From: Sphingobium trunci
GTDB taxonomy: Bacteria; Pseudomonadota; Alphaproteobacteria; Sphingomonadales; Sphingomonadaceae
Assembly: GCF_022664535.1 (NCBI RefSeq)
Contig: NZ_JAKUJY010000018.1
Location: forward strand, 33,361 to 97,360
DNA: 64,000 nucleotides
Direction of reading: 5' to 3'
A program made the translations under genes and the position numbers. Of this stretch, positions 25,764 through 34,620 are shown in pieces. The notes under the pieces are model-generated. The model saw nothing but the letters and a program-made list of their open reading frames with translations. It did no database searches and was not told the DNA's origin. Position 1 is the stretch's first letter, and each line of letters opens with the position of its first letter.

Positions 25764-26882
25764 TCAGTCCCCGGAAAGCTGGGCGTTGAGCAGCAGGGCG
25801 CCTTCGCCGACGATGCGGTCGCCGTTCTTGAGGCCCGACGTCACGAACGACCAGCTGTCGCCCCGTTCGCCCACCTCCACCGGGACACGACGGAAACGGC
25901 CGAGTGCTTCGACGCGGAAGACATAGTTTTGCATGCCCGATTCAAAGAGCGCGGCATTGGGCACCTTGATCGCGCGGCGGCCGTCGTCAGTGACGAGGCG
26001 CGCGCGCGCATACATTTCCGGTTTCAGCGCGAGGTCGGGATTGTCGGCTTGCGCGCGGACCTGGACGCGGCGCGTGGCCGGATCGACGGCAAGGCCGATC
26101 TGGGTGATCGTGCCGTTGAAGCGGCGGCCGGGATAAGCCGGCACGTCGAATTCGATCCGCTCACCGACCCGCACGCGCCCCACGGAATCCTCCGGGACAT
26201 CGACATTGATCCACAGATGCCGGGGATCGGAGACGGTGTAGAGCGGGCTCTGGCCTGCCGCGATCTGCTGGCCGGGATTGATCTGGCGGTCAATGACATA
26301 GCCGCTGACCGAACTGGTCAGCGCCAGCGCGTCGCCGCTGCCTCCGCCAAGATTGCGCAGCCGCAGTCGGGCGCGCTCCATCTCCGCCGAAGCGGATGCC
26401 GCGTCCGCTTCGGCCGCTTCGAAATCACGCCGCGAGATGGCATCGCCGGCAAAGAGCATGCGGGAGCGTTCCATCTCCCGCGACTTCTGGCTGCGTTGCG
26501 CCTGCGCGGTCAGCAGGTCCGCACGAGCCTGTCCCAGGTCGGGTGCATCGAGATAGGCGAGTGCCTGTCCCGCCCTGACCGGTTGCCCGATATCGGCCAG
26601 AACCTGCGTGACCCTGCCGGCCACTGGCGATCCGACCCGGCTGGTCCGCGATTCGTCCAGGGCGATGCGCGCATTGAGATCGGCCGAAACGGGCAACGGC
26701 CCGCTGCTTGCCGTCAGCAACTGAAGCGAATCGAGTTCGGGAGAACCAGGGGCGTAGCTGATGACGTCCGGGGACTTTTTCGGCGCCTGTGCGGGGGGCG
26801 CGTCCGACTGGCCGCATGCGGAGAGCAGGATGAGCATGGCCAGCGGCGTGGCGCCGAGGCGGGGAGAGAATCTCCGAACCAT
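25764..26882 (-). CDS. czcB: Efflux RND periplasmic adaptor (membrane fusion) protein
   Basis: 372 residues from ATG 26882, chosen because it follows the TolC-like stop at once and gives a proper lipoprotein signal (LAMLILLSAC, Cys about residue 20). An alternative ATG lies 12 bases upstream. Domains in order: flexible Pro/Lys linker, barrel and lipoyl halves (TSRVGSPVAGRVTQVLADIGQPVRAG), an alpha-hairpin (residues about 140-200, AQAQRSQKSREMERSRML), a second lipoyl half, a beta-barrel and a membrane-proximal domain (VGERGDSWSFVTSGLKNGDRIV). It joins the inner-membrane pump to the outer-membrane channel. The other end abuts the pump gene. Confidence 0.9.
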   Translation of the reverse strand: MVRRFSPRLGATPLAMLILLSACGQSDAPPAQAPKKSPDVISYAPGSPELDSLQLLTASSGPLPVSADLNARIALDESRTSRVGSPVAGRVTQVLADIGQPVRAGQALAYLDAPDLGQARADLLTAQAQRSQKSREMERSRMLFAGDAISRRDFEAAEADAASASAEMERARLRLRNLGGGSGDALALTSSVSGYVIDRQINPGQQIAAGQSPLYTVSDPRHLWINVDVPEDSVGRVRVGERIEFDVPAYPGRRFNGTITQIGLAVDPATRRVQVRAQADNPDLALKPEMYARARLVTDDGRRAIKVPNAALFESGMQNYVFRVEALGRFRRVPVEVGERGDSWSFVTSGLKNGDRIVGEGALLLNAQLSGD

Positions 26883-26883
26883 A

Positions 26884-28191
26884 TTAACGATCATCTCCGG
26901 TAGTTTCAGCGGCGTGCAGCCGCGCAATGGCGTTGGCTTCGTCCGACCGGGCATCAATGGCACCCAATTCCACCGCCCGCAGCGAACGGCGCGCGTCAAG
27001 CAGTTCGATCAGCGACGTGGCGCCGTGCTTATAGGCAAATTCCGCCACCTCGGCGGCCTTGCGCGCCGCGGGCAGCTGGGTTTCGTCAAATTCGCGGCGG
27101 CGCTCGCTCGCCTCCTGCAGCGATTGGCGGGCGATCATGATATCGGCCGTGGCGACGGATATGGCCTTGCGTTCTTCCGCTTCAGCCTGGACCAGCGCAG
27201 CGCTAGCCGCATCGACTTCGCCATTATAGCGGTTGCGTACGGGCAGCGGGACCGAAAGGCCCAGGCCCACGCTGTTGCCGACGCCGACATCGCCCTGCGC
27301 ATGTTCGAATTGCATGCCGACCGTCACGTCGGGATGGCGCAGGGCGTGGGCGCCATCGAGGTTGCGTCGCGCGGCTTCAGTGCGGGCCTGCGCGGCGAGC
27401 ACGTCCGGGCGGTGCATCGCCAGCAGATCGGCGGGCTGATCGGCCTGCAAGGCGGGAACCGGCCAGTCGCCTGTCGTCGCCAGCATGTCGGATTGCGTTT
27501 CCCGTCCGATCAAGGTGCCGAGCGCCAGTTGCGCCGCATGCCATTGGGTAACGCTTTGCACGGCGTCGGTCCGGGCGCGCGCCGCTTCGACGCTCTGCCG
27601 GGCCAGATCGCCGTTGGAAAGCGCGCCGGCGCTTTGCTGCTTTTGAGCAAGGCCGAGGCTGTCGGCATAGCTTTGGGAGATGGTCTGAAGGATTGCGACC
27701 CGCCTTTCTGCTGCCTTGAGCTCGAAATAGGCATCAAAGACCGCCTCGCGCATGTCGCGTCGCGCACTGCTCAGGTCATCCCGTGCCGCGTCGATCAAAG
27801 CATTCGCCGCCTTTGTTCGCGCCGTCCGTTTGCCGCCGCGTTCGAGAGGCAGGTCGATCCGGGCTGTCGTATCGGCAAGCTGGCCATAGGGGGTCGAACC
27901 GATTTGCGATGGCCGGATCTGCACCGCATTCACGCTGAAAACCGGGTTGGGCGCCGTATCCGCGGCGCGCAAATTCGCTTGTGCCGTCTTGAGCGCCAAT
28001 CGGGCCCGTATAAGGTCTATGTTGGCGTCCTCGGCCAGCGACAGCGCCTCATCCAGGCCGATGGGTGCGCTTGCCGTCGCCGCTCCCGGAGGTGGGCCTG
28101 CCTGAGCGGATAGCGGATACAACAGCATTGCACAGAGGCAAGCCGCCATGCTCGCCCTCCGGCCGGGAGGCGTGATAGTCCAAGAGAGCAT
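26884..28191 (-). CDS. czcC: TolC-family outer-membrane efflux channel
   Basis: 435 residues from ATG 28191; an upstream ATG at 28257 is in frame but would give a poor signal peptide. The signal peptide spans MLSWTITPPGRRASMAACLC to YPLSAQA. The rest is the repeated TolC/OEP fold: IGLDEALSLAEDANIDLIRARLAL starts the first repeat, and AGALSNGDLARQSVEAARARTDAVQS plus the later GATSLIELLDARRSLRAVELGAID mark the helical tunnel of both repeats. It is the first gene of the efflux operon, and its stop lies next to the adaptor start. Confidence 0.88.
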   Translation of the reverse strand: MLSWTITPPGRRASMAACLCAMLLYPLSAQAGPPPGAATASAPIGLDEALSLAEDANIDLIRARLALKTAQANLRAADTAPNPVFSVNAVQIRPSQIGSTPYGQLADTTARIDLPLERGGKRTARTKAANALIDAARDDLSSARRDMREAVFDAYFELKAAERRVAILQTISQSYADSLGLAQKQQSAGALSNGDLARQSVEAARARTDAVQSVTQWHAAQLALGTLIGRETQSDMLATTGDWPVPALQADQPADLLAMHRPDVLAAQARTEAARRNLDGAHALRHPDVTVGMQFEHAQGDVGVGNSVGLGLSVPLPVRNRYNGEVDAASAALVQAEAEERKAISVATADIMIARQSLQEASERRREFDETQLPAARKAAEVAEFAYKHGATSLIELLDARRSLRAVELGAIDARSDEANAIARLHAAETTGDDR

Positions 28192-28600
28192 AAGAGACTT
28201 GCGGTTCCCAAGAAACGAACACCGCCTCTCTAGCTGTCCCTTTCGCGGCCGCAACATGTCTCACCAACCTAAATGAAATTTAATTTTCGCTGAAATTATA
28301 TATTTCAATGACTTGTCCGTGACATCCCCGGTATTGCGTTGCCGCACGGTCCGTTCATCTGCTGTTCAACGCACCGCTTGTCATCATGTCCCTCCCGTAT
28401 GCAACAGCGCCAGGGAGAAGCCCCACAGCGGCCAATATAGGACGTATTCTTCCCAAGATTGCAAGATGTTGCGACTCGTCGTTCCCAAGCCGCCGGCCAG
28501 TTCGGACATGGCCGTCCAGGAGCTGCACGGATCGTGCGCGGGGTCGAAGCGCCTCTCTCTCTGCAATGGTTGGGTTTGAGTCGGAATCAGGGAAACGAAG
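28192..28600. promoter_or_regulatory. Divergent promoter region of efflux operon and GH28 gene
   Basis: 409 bases without a gene. An AT-rich stretch at 28270-28310 contains a perfect inverted repeat TGAAAT-TATAT-ATTTCA (28291-28307), about 100 bases upstream of the efflux operon start. It may be a metal-sensor or response-regulator site. No regulator gene is adjacent, so control must come from elsewhere. Confidence 0.45.
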
Positions 28601-30271
28601 ATGAGAGCGATGGAAAGTTCGATGGGTTCCGGGCCGGCTTCCTGGCCCATCTACGGCATATCGGTGATGATGAGGAAGCCCGGGAGCATGGCGCTGTCCT
28701 TGCTCGCATCGTGCATTGCCATGTCACCCCCGGCGTGGGCGTTGGCCCCGTCGGTGGTTTCGACGCCGTGGGGCTTGGTGGATGAGCCTTCCTTGCCCCC
28801 GTCCATATGCGCGACATTGACGGCGCGGCTGGCTGCCGCCAATGGCTCCATCGACGCCGAGGATGCCGACCCGCATCGCTCGCGCCCGGATCAGCAGCGC
28901 ATCCAGTCTGCCATCAACGCATGCCCGCACGGTTCTGCCGTCCGTCTGGTGGCGATAGCGGGACGGGACGGTTTCCTGTCCGGACCGCTTTTGCTGAAGT
29001 CAGGCGTCACATTATGGATTGACCGAGGGGTCACCCTGTTTGCATCGCGTAGCCCAGCCGATTACGACAATGGCAGTGGTCATTGCGGCACCGCAACACA
29101 GCAACGTGAACGGGATTGCACGCCCTTCATCACGGCGCGCAAAACATCGGGCAGCGGCATCGTGGGAGATGGCGCGATCGACGGCCGTGGCGGTAGCCTT
29201 CTGACCTCTGGCCCCAATGCCGGACGCCGGTCCTGGTGGGACGTAGCTTTCCAAAACAAGACCGAACGGCTCTATCAGCAAAACCCGCTGCTGATCGATG
29301 TCGTTGGAGGCGATCATTTCACGCTCTATCGCGTGAAGATGATGAATGCGCCGAATTTCCACTTCTTGTCAGACGGCACCTCGACCATCACCGCGTGGAA
29401 CATCAAGATTCTCAGTCCCAGCCGGGTCTATACCCGCCCTGGCTACAGATGTCCTGCAGACACGACGCCTGACAAGGCTACCCCGGCCACCTGCTTCACA
29501 CCCGATACGGTGAAGAATACGGACGGTTTCGATCCGGGGCAGTCCGATCATGTGCTGCTGACGCAATCCTATATCAGCGTGGGTGACGACAATGTCGCGG
29601 TGAAGTCCCACGGCAGGATCTCATCGCGCAACCTCGCCTTTGTAGACAACCACTTCTACTATGGCCATGGCATGTCGATTGGTAGCGAAACGGATTCCGG
29701 CGTCAGCACGATGATCGTGCGCGGTCTGGCGGTTGATGGTTCAGACGCCGTAACCAGCACGGGTATCCGCATAAAGTCCGACTCCTCCCGAGGCGGTCTC
29801 GTTTCCGGGGTCAGCTATGATCGAATCTGCCTGCGCAACATTCGCTATCCCATGGTGTTCACCGCCTATTACAGCAAGGATGCGCAGGGCCAAAAGCCTC
29901 CGCGTTTCCAGAACATTTCGGTACATGATTTTCACGATCTGGGCAGCGCGCGCTATGGTGGCGGCGAAGTGACCCTGACCGGTCGGACCGGGGTTTCCGG
30001 CGCGCTGGAACTCAACCTCGACAATGTCGTCATCGAAGGTAGGGTCACTATTTCCGGACCGCCGCACAATGCGCCCAACGCCTCTGGTATGGGCGCAGCC
30101 AGCCGCGTCATCCTGGGGCCAGGGCCGGTTTCATTCGCCGATGCCCTGTCCCGCGCGCCGGGTATGGCGATCCAATACAGGCATGATGGCGGGCCGATGG
30201 GAGCCGTTGCGCTTGATTGCTCACATGCCTTTGTGGACATGGCCGCCGTCGTGCCCGAAGCGCCCTTTTGA
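28601..30271 (+). CDS. Secreted GH28-family glycoside hydrolase (polygalacturonase-like)
   Basis: 556 residues. A long N-terminal region leads to a hydrophobic signal segment (SMALSLLASCIAM), so the true start may be an ATG at 28667 or another downstream. The right-handed beta-helix carries all four GH28 motifs: NTDGFDP (Asp308), GDDNVAVK (Asp329, Asp330), GHGMSIGS (His356) and RIK (Arg390, Lys392). These are the catalytic aspartates, the conserved histidine and the substrate-binding pair. Expected activity is hydrolysis of alpha-1,4-galacturonan or related uronide bonds. It stands alone between the efflux operon and a terminator, with no pectin genes beside it. Confidence 0.88.
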   Translation: MRAMESSMGSGPASWPIYGISVMMRKPGSMALSLLASCIAMSPPAWALAPSVVSTPWGLVDEPSLPPSICATLTARLAAANGSIDAEDADPHRSRPDQQRIQSAINACPHGSAVRLVAIAGRDGFLSGPLLLKSGVTLWIDRGVTLFASRSPADYDNGSGHCGTATQQRERDCTPFITARKTSGSGIVGDGAIDGRGGSLLTSGPNAGRRSWWDVAFQNKTERLYQQNPLLIDVVGGDHFTLYRVKMMNAPNFHFLSDGTSTITAWNIKILSPSRVYTRPGYRCPADTTPDKATPATCFTPDTVKNTDGFDPGQSDHVLLTQSYISVGDDNVAVKSHGRISSRNLAFVDNHFYYGHGMSIGSETDSGVSTMIVRGLAVDGSDAVTSTGIRIKSDSSRGGLVSGVSYDRICLRNIRYPMVFTAYYSKDAQGQKPPRFQNISVHDFHDLGSARYGGGEVTLTGRTGVSGALELNLDNVVIEGRVTISGPPHNAPNASGMGAASRVILGPGPVSFADALSRAPGMAIQYRHDGGPMGAVALDCSHAFVDMAAVVPEAPF

Positions 30272-30303
30272 GATTTGAGGGTAGTGCAGGGATTATCGGC
30301 TTA

Positions 30304-30328
30304 CCCCCAATGCCGGGGGGCGTTTTTT
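30304..30328 (+). terminator. Rho-independent terminator after GH28 gene
   Basis: A CCCCC / GGGGG stem (30304-30308 with 30315-30320) and a short loop, followed by CG and six T (30323-30328). This is the clearest intrinsic terminator in the window, 33 bases after the GH28 stop. Confidence 0.85.
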
Positions 30329-30352
30329 CCGGGCTTTATGGAGGTCTGCTAA

Positions 30353-30781
30353 TTAGAGGCGGCCGATGAAAGTGTCTGACAGTGGAGTGAAGATGCGGCG
30401 GCGGAACCGCCAGTGGCCATCCTGCTTCACGCACAGATCTTCATAGCGCCCTCGGACCGTCGTCGTACCTGCCTCACCGCCATAGGTTTCGCAGGTATAG
30501 CTGCGCACAGCTGCGTGCTGGCCATCGACGGTGATAGCCCCGGGCCAGGCTTGGAACACAACACCGGGGAATTGCTTCATGGCTTCAGTCCAAAGCGCCA
30601 GAATGGCCTCCCGTCCGCGCGCGGTGAGGGTCTGACCTGCACCGTCGGGGATCGACCACTCACCGTCCTGCGTCCATGTGAGGGACCAAGCCCCGGCGTC
30701 GTTTCGGGTCACCGCGTCGGCATAGGCGTCGATCAGTTCGCGGATCGCCAGACGGTCTTCGCCAGGTCCAGAGAAGGACAT
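30353..30781 (-). CDS. NTF2-like / SnoaL-like protein
   Basis: 142 residues from ATG 30781. Opening helix DRLAIRELIDAYADAVTRNDAGAWSLTW with the paired Asp/Asn turn is the SnoaL-like start, and the closing YEDLCVKQDGHWRFRRRIFTPL is the usual last strand pair. Members of this group often occur with P450, SDR and dioxygenase genes in sphingomonad catabolic clusters. Catalytic role unassigned. It lies downstream of the SDR gene on the same strand, separated by 251 bases. Confidence 0.78.
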   Translation of the reverse strand: MSFSGPGEDRLAIRELIDAYADAVTRNDAGAWSLTWTQDGEWSIPDGAGQTLTARGREAILALWTEAMKQFPGVVFQAWPGAITVDGQHAAVRSYTCETYGGEAGTTTVRGRYEDLCVKQDGHWRFRRRIFTPLSDTFIGRL

Positions 30782-30796
30782 GAGTATTTCCCCCAA

Positions 30797-31032
30797 GCTT
30801 TTGTTTGCCGCATCATGATGACCAGGAAGCGGAACCGGAACTCTCTGTTCTCACAGGGGGGCATTGTGCGATATGCCCCCCATCCAGCACCAGCTCGCCG
30901 CGGGTTACGTAAATATTCTCTTGCAAGGTCAAGTATCTTCAGTTCTTCCTCAGCGAACTGGCGTGCCTTTGCATTGCCGGGACGCGGTACCGATGCAATG
31001 CTGGTGACAGCGCGATCTTGCCTGCGGGGCGA
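30797..31032. other. Gap with strong hairpin and possible frame relic
   Basis: 236 bases between the NTF2-like gene and the SDR stop. It holds a 9-bp perfect hairpin, GGGGGGCAT (30856-30864) / ATGCCCCCC (30873-30881). On the minus strand, the SDR reading frame continues past its stop with codons that read like an alpha-helix (KARQFAEEELKILDLAREYL). This may be a relic of a lost extension or gene, or chance. Confidence 0.35.
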
Positions 31033-31791
31033 TCAGAACTGCACCCGCTTCGTATAGCCGCCATCGATCACGACATTGGTGCCGGTGGTATAGGATGATG
31101 CCGGGCTGGCCAGAAAGGCGATCGTCCTGGCCACTTCCTCCGGCCCGCCCCAGCGGCCCAGCGCAAACTGTGCCTCGGTGCTGGCGTGCAGTTCGGGCAT
31201 CATCGCCTTGATGGCTTCCCAGTTGCCGTCGGGAAAGCTGATCGGGCCGGGCGAAACGGCGTTCACGCGGATGCCTTTGGGCCCCCAGGCCTGGCCGAGC
31301 TGCTTCGCGTAAGTCAGCAGTGCGCCTTTCAGGGCGTTGAAAGCCTGTGGCACCAGGAAGGTCTCCATCGCGGCGGTGCTGGACATCATGACGATCGAAC
31401 CCGCGCCGGACCTTTCCAACCAAGGTTCCAGCGTCTCGCAGCCGATCACCGTTCCCTTGATGTCGGATTTGAAGCAGATGTCCCAGTCGGTCGTAGCCCC
31501 GGCGCCCGAGGCGCTGGCGCCCGGCACGAAGATGTCGCATCCGCCCAGACGCTCGGCCGCCGATTGCAGCCAACCAGGATAGGCTCCGAGATCGCTGAGG
31601 TCGAAGGTTTCGCCGATCACCTTGCCGCCGTGACGCGAAAGCGATTCCACTGCCTGTGCCACCTGTTCGCCATTGCGCGAGAAGAACGCGACGTCGCAAC
31701 CTTCTTCCGCGAAGATTTCCAGCGCGGCGCGACCGATCCCCCGGCTGCCGCCGGTCAAGATCACTTTCTTGCCTTTCAGTCCCAGGTCCAT
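31033..31791 (-). CDS. SDR family oxidoreductase with Phe in place of the catalytic Tyr
   Basis: 252 residues. Cofactor motif TGGSRGIGR at about 14-22 and the usual SDR core (IVMMSSTAAMETF). The Y-x3-K motif reads F-N-A-L-K: Phe151 and Lys155, with the catalytic Ser correctly 13 residues before Phe. Tyr normally protonates the substrate, so classical reductase/dehydrogenase activity is doubtful; it could be a non-redox or regulatory SDR, or the substrate may be activated otherwise. ATG 31791 is preceded by GAGAGGAGAG. It is divergent from the TonB receptor at 32175 and upstream of an NTF2-like gene. Confidence 0.82.
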   Translation of the reverse strand: MDLGLKGKKVILTGGSRGIGRAALEIFAEEGCDVAFFSRNGEQVAQAVESLSRHGGKVIGETFDLSDLGAYPGWLQSAAERLGGCDIFVPGASASGAGATTDWDICFKSDIKGTVIGCETLEPWLERSGAGSIVMMSSTAAMETFLVPQAFNALKGALLTYAKQLGQAWGPKGIRVNAVSPGPISFPDGNWEAIKAMMPELHASTEAQFALGRWGGPEEVARTIAFLASPASSYTTGTNVVIDGGYTKRVQF

Positions 31792-32174
31792 GGCGCTCTC
31801 CTCTCTCGACGCCCGCTCTTCTGAGCGCAGGCATCGGTGCCGCGCCACTACCGATTTGGTGAGGAATGCAGCGGGCGACGGCATCCGCGCCAACTCGCTC
31901 TCCCTGGGATTGACGACGAACCGATGACGGCCGGGGCGGCCGTGAATCCGGTCTGATGGACACCTTCGCCCGCGCCTGTCCTCTGGGGCGCCTGGGCACC
32001 TTCCATGATATCGCCGAAACCATTGTCCGCACGGGGCAGGCACTGATCGATCGATGATGGGGCTCGCCTGCCAATTTTGAGAATTGAGCGAGCAGGCACA
32101 TAGGCAGACGTTCTGAAGGTGCAAAGGGCTCCGGCAACAAGGGTTGGAAAATGGAGCGGTGGGAGGGCAGGCTG
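31792..32174. promoter_or_regulatory. Divergent promoter region of SDR and TonB receptor
   Basis: 383 bases. A hairpin, GCCTGC (32066-32071) / GCAGGC (32092-32097), with an inner CAATT/AATTG repeat, lies about 80 bases before the receptor. A short plus-strand frame ending near 32057 (PLGRLGTFHDIAETI) resembles an SDR C-terminus but has no support as a gene. Confidence 0.35.
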
Positions 32175-34568
32175 ATGAAGGCGGGTATTCGTCACAAATT
32201 TGTGTATTCGGTTTCGGCCATGGCCTTGGCCGCCTGGGGGACGGCTGCTTATGGGCAGGACGCCGGGACATCCGGAAACGAACGGATCAACGATGCCCTG
32301 CACGAGATCGTGGTCACTGCGCAGAAGCGCAGCGAGAACGTCCAGTCGGTGCCGATCGCGGTGACCGCGCTGGACGCGCAGGCGCTGTCGCAGGCGACGG
32401 TCAAGGACTTGCGGGATCTGTCCGGCCGGGTACCGGGACTGGTGGTTGACAGCGTGACCAGCGCGCCGAGCACCGCCAGCATTGCCTTGCGCGGCATCAG
32501 CTTCGACGATGTGGAGAAGAGTTTCGATCCCGCCGTCGGTGTCGCGATTGACGGGGTGTTCATCGGCACCAATACCGGGCAGCTTCTCGACAGCTTCGAC
32601 ATGGAGCGGATGGAAGTGCTGCGCGGGCCGCAGGGCACGTTGTTCGGCCGCAACACCATTGGCGGCGTGATCAGCGTGACGCGCACCCGGCCGACCGAAA
32701 CGGCTGGGGTAAAGGCGCAGTTTTCCTATTCCAGCTACAATAGCAAAAGCGCTCGCCTGGTGTTGAACAGCGGAACGATCAACGATCTGATCGCGCTCAA
32801 GGCTTTCGGGAGTTGGGACAAGACCGACGGCTTCGTGAACAACCTCGTCCAGAACCGCAAGGATGGCCGCTACGAAACGCTGCATGGCGGCCTTACAGCG
32901 TTGATCACGCCGGGCAGCGACCTGACAGCCACCCTGACTTACGAGCATATTCGCGAACGGGGCGAGTCTGTCAGCATTCCGCTATCCAATGGCACGGACC
33001 TGTTCTGCGCCTATGCCGGCTATCCGGGCTTCTCCCCGACGGCTGAATGCGACCGCTTCACCGCCACTAGTGATCGCGGCGCTTATGCCACATATGAGAC
33101 AGCGCCACGCGGCATAGCCAACGACACCGATATGGTCACCGGCAACATCGAATGGGATATCGCCGGCGGCGTGAAGCTGTTTTCGGTCACCGGCTACCAG
33201 CGTAACCACGAAGACGCCTATGCCGATTTTGACGGTAGCGAGGTCGATTTCTTCAACACCCGGCGAGAGCAGCGCTATCACCAGTTCAGTCAGGAACTGC
33301 GCGTCGTCGCGGACCTGACCGATCGCATCAACCTGCTGGCCGGCGTCTATTATTTCAACAGCGGCTACAAGCTGTACCAGTCTACCTTCCTGGGCGCCGG
33401 GCTGGGTGGCCCGGCCGTGATTGGCCAATATACCGACCATCACGCCGAATCCTACGCCGGATTCCTGGACGCACAGTTCAAGCTCACCGACCGGTTCAAG
33501 GTCACGCTGGGCGGCCGGCAAACGCGGGACAAGAAGCGGCTGTTCACCAACTACGGCCTTGTCAGCGCGCTGGTACAGATCACCGACCCGACTTACACCG
33601 GTACCCAGTGCGAGAATGTTGTCGGAACCTTCGATGCGGGGGGCGGGCTGATCCTGCCGGTCTATGCGCCGGGCAACGACTGTTCGGGCAGGGCGGACTT
33701 CAGCAAGTTCACCTGGCGTGCCAACGCCGAATATAGCTTCGCGCCGGGCAAGATGGTCTATGCCGCCTATTCCAAGGGCTTCCGCTCCGGCGGTCTCAAC
33801 GCCCGCGCGACTGGACCGACCTCGATCGGTCCCTATGCGCCCGAAGTGGTGGATGCCTATGAGGTGGGCCTGAAGGCGGACTGGCTGCGCCACACATTGC
33901 GTGCCAATATCGCGCTCTATTACAGCAAATATCACAACAAGCAGGAAGAGGTGGTCCAGCCTTCGCCTCCCGGCGCAGCCAACCCGCAGGAAACGGTGGT
34001 GAAGAACGCCGCCTCCGCGACGATCAAGGGCATCGAGATCGAGACGGTGATGCAGCTTGGTTCCTACCTCAGCGCCAACACCTCGTTCGCCTATACCGAT
34101 GCGAAGTACGACAAGTTCTTCAACGACGTGGTGGGCGCTACGCCGGGATCGCCGCCCGACAATGTTCCCGATGATGTTTCGACCATGGATTTGCGGCGTG
34201 CTCCCCGATATCAGTGGTCGTTCGGGCTGAATTATACCCATCCTCTTGGCAACGGCCACTTCGACGCCTCGGCCCTGCTGCGCTATTCCAGCAAATATGC
34301 CACCTGCATCGTGCCTGGTTATCCGATCACGCCAGGCCAGATCAGGAATGACAGCCGGTGCTTCACCAAGGACCGCGAGAACCTTTCCGCGCAGATCGGC
34401 TATACCTTCGATCTGGGTGGCGACAAGGAATTGAACATCGCTGTGTTCGGCCGCAATCTCACCGACACGCGCGACGTCATGGGCGTGTTGCCGGTGGCGG
34501 GTCTGTTCACCTTTGGAACGCCCTACACGCCGCGCGTGATCGGCGCGCAGATCGGTTTCAAATATTGA
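32175..34568 (+). CDS. TonB-dependent outer-membrane receptor
   Basis: 797 residues from ATG 32175; a GGGAGGG site precedes it. Signal peptide FVYSVSAMALAAWGTAAYGQ, TonB box HEIVVTAQKRSENVQSVP at about 43-60, plug motif VLRGPQGTLFGRNTIGGVI, beta-barrel, and an aromatic C-terminal strand ending GAQIGFKY. Cys pairs in the outer loops (CAYAGYPGFSPTAEC; CENV/DCSG) may form disulfides. It stands at the left of a large catabolic island and is probably the uptake route for its substrate (inference). Confidence 0.93.
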   Translation: MKAGIRHKFVYSVSAMALAAWGTAAYGQDAGTSGNERINDALHEIVVTAQKRSENVQSVPIAVTALDAQALSQATVKDLRDLSGRVPGLVVDSVTSAPSTASIALRGISFDDVEKSFDPAVGVAIDGVFIGTNTGQLLDSFDMERMEVLRGPQGTLFGRNTIGGVISVTRTRPTETAGVKAQFSYSSYNSKSARLVLNSGTINDLIALKAFGSWDKTDGFVNNLVQNRKDGRYETLHGGLTALITPGSDLTATLTYEHIRERGESVSIPLSNGTDLFCAYAGYPGFSPTAECDRFTATSDRGAYATYETAPRGIANDTDMVTGNIEWDIAGGVKLFSVTGYQRNHEDAYADFDGSEVDFFNTRREQRYHQFSQELRVVADLTDRINLLAGVYYFNSGYKLYQSTFLGAGLGGPAVIGQYTDHHAESYAGFLDAQFKLTDRFKVTLGGRQTRDKKRLFTNYGLVSALVQITDPTYTGTQCENVVGTFDAGGGLILPVYAPGNDCSGRADFSKFTWRANAEYSFAPGKMVYAAYSKGFRSGGLNARATGPTSIGPYAPEVVDAYEVGLKADWLRHTLRANIALYYSKYHNKQEEVVQPSPPGAANPQETVVKNAASATIKGIEIETVMQLGSYLSANTSFAYTDAKYDKFFNDVVGATPGSPPDNVPDDVSTMDLRRAPRYQWSFGLNYTHPLGNGHFDASALLRYSSKYATCIVPGYPITPGQIRNDSRCFTKDRENLSAQIGYTFDLGGDKELNIAVFGRNLTDTRDVMGVLPVAGLFTFGTPYTPRVIGAQIGFKY

Positions 34569-34577
34569 AAGCGGGAA

Positions 34578-34604
34578 ACGGCCGCCTTCCTCTCCGGCGG
34601 CCGT
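34578..34604. terminator. Hairpin between convergent TonB receptor and CoA ligase
   Basis: 9-bp perfect stem ACGGCCGCC (34578-34586) / GGCGGCCGT (34596-34604), 9-base loop, 9 bases after the receptor stop. No T-tract follows, so termination would need Rho or be weak. Confidence 0.5.
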
Positions 34605-34620
34605 GTTCCGGTGGCGGAGG

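Noticed and set aside
24479..25789. Long plus-strand frame opposite the efflux pump
   Set aside because: Low-complexity His/Asp/Arg-rich shadow of the pump gene, no motifs.
31957..32057. Short frame resembling an SDR C-terminus (PLGRLGTFHDIAETI)
   Set aside because: Too short, no start signal, and the pattern could arise by chance.
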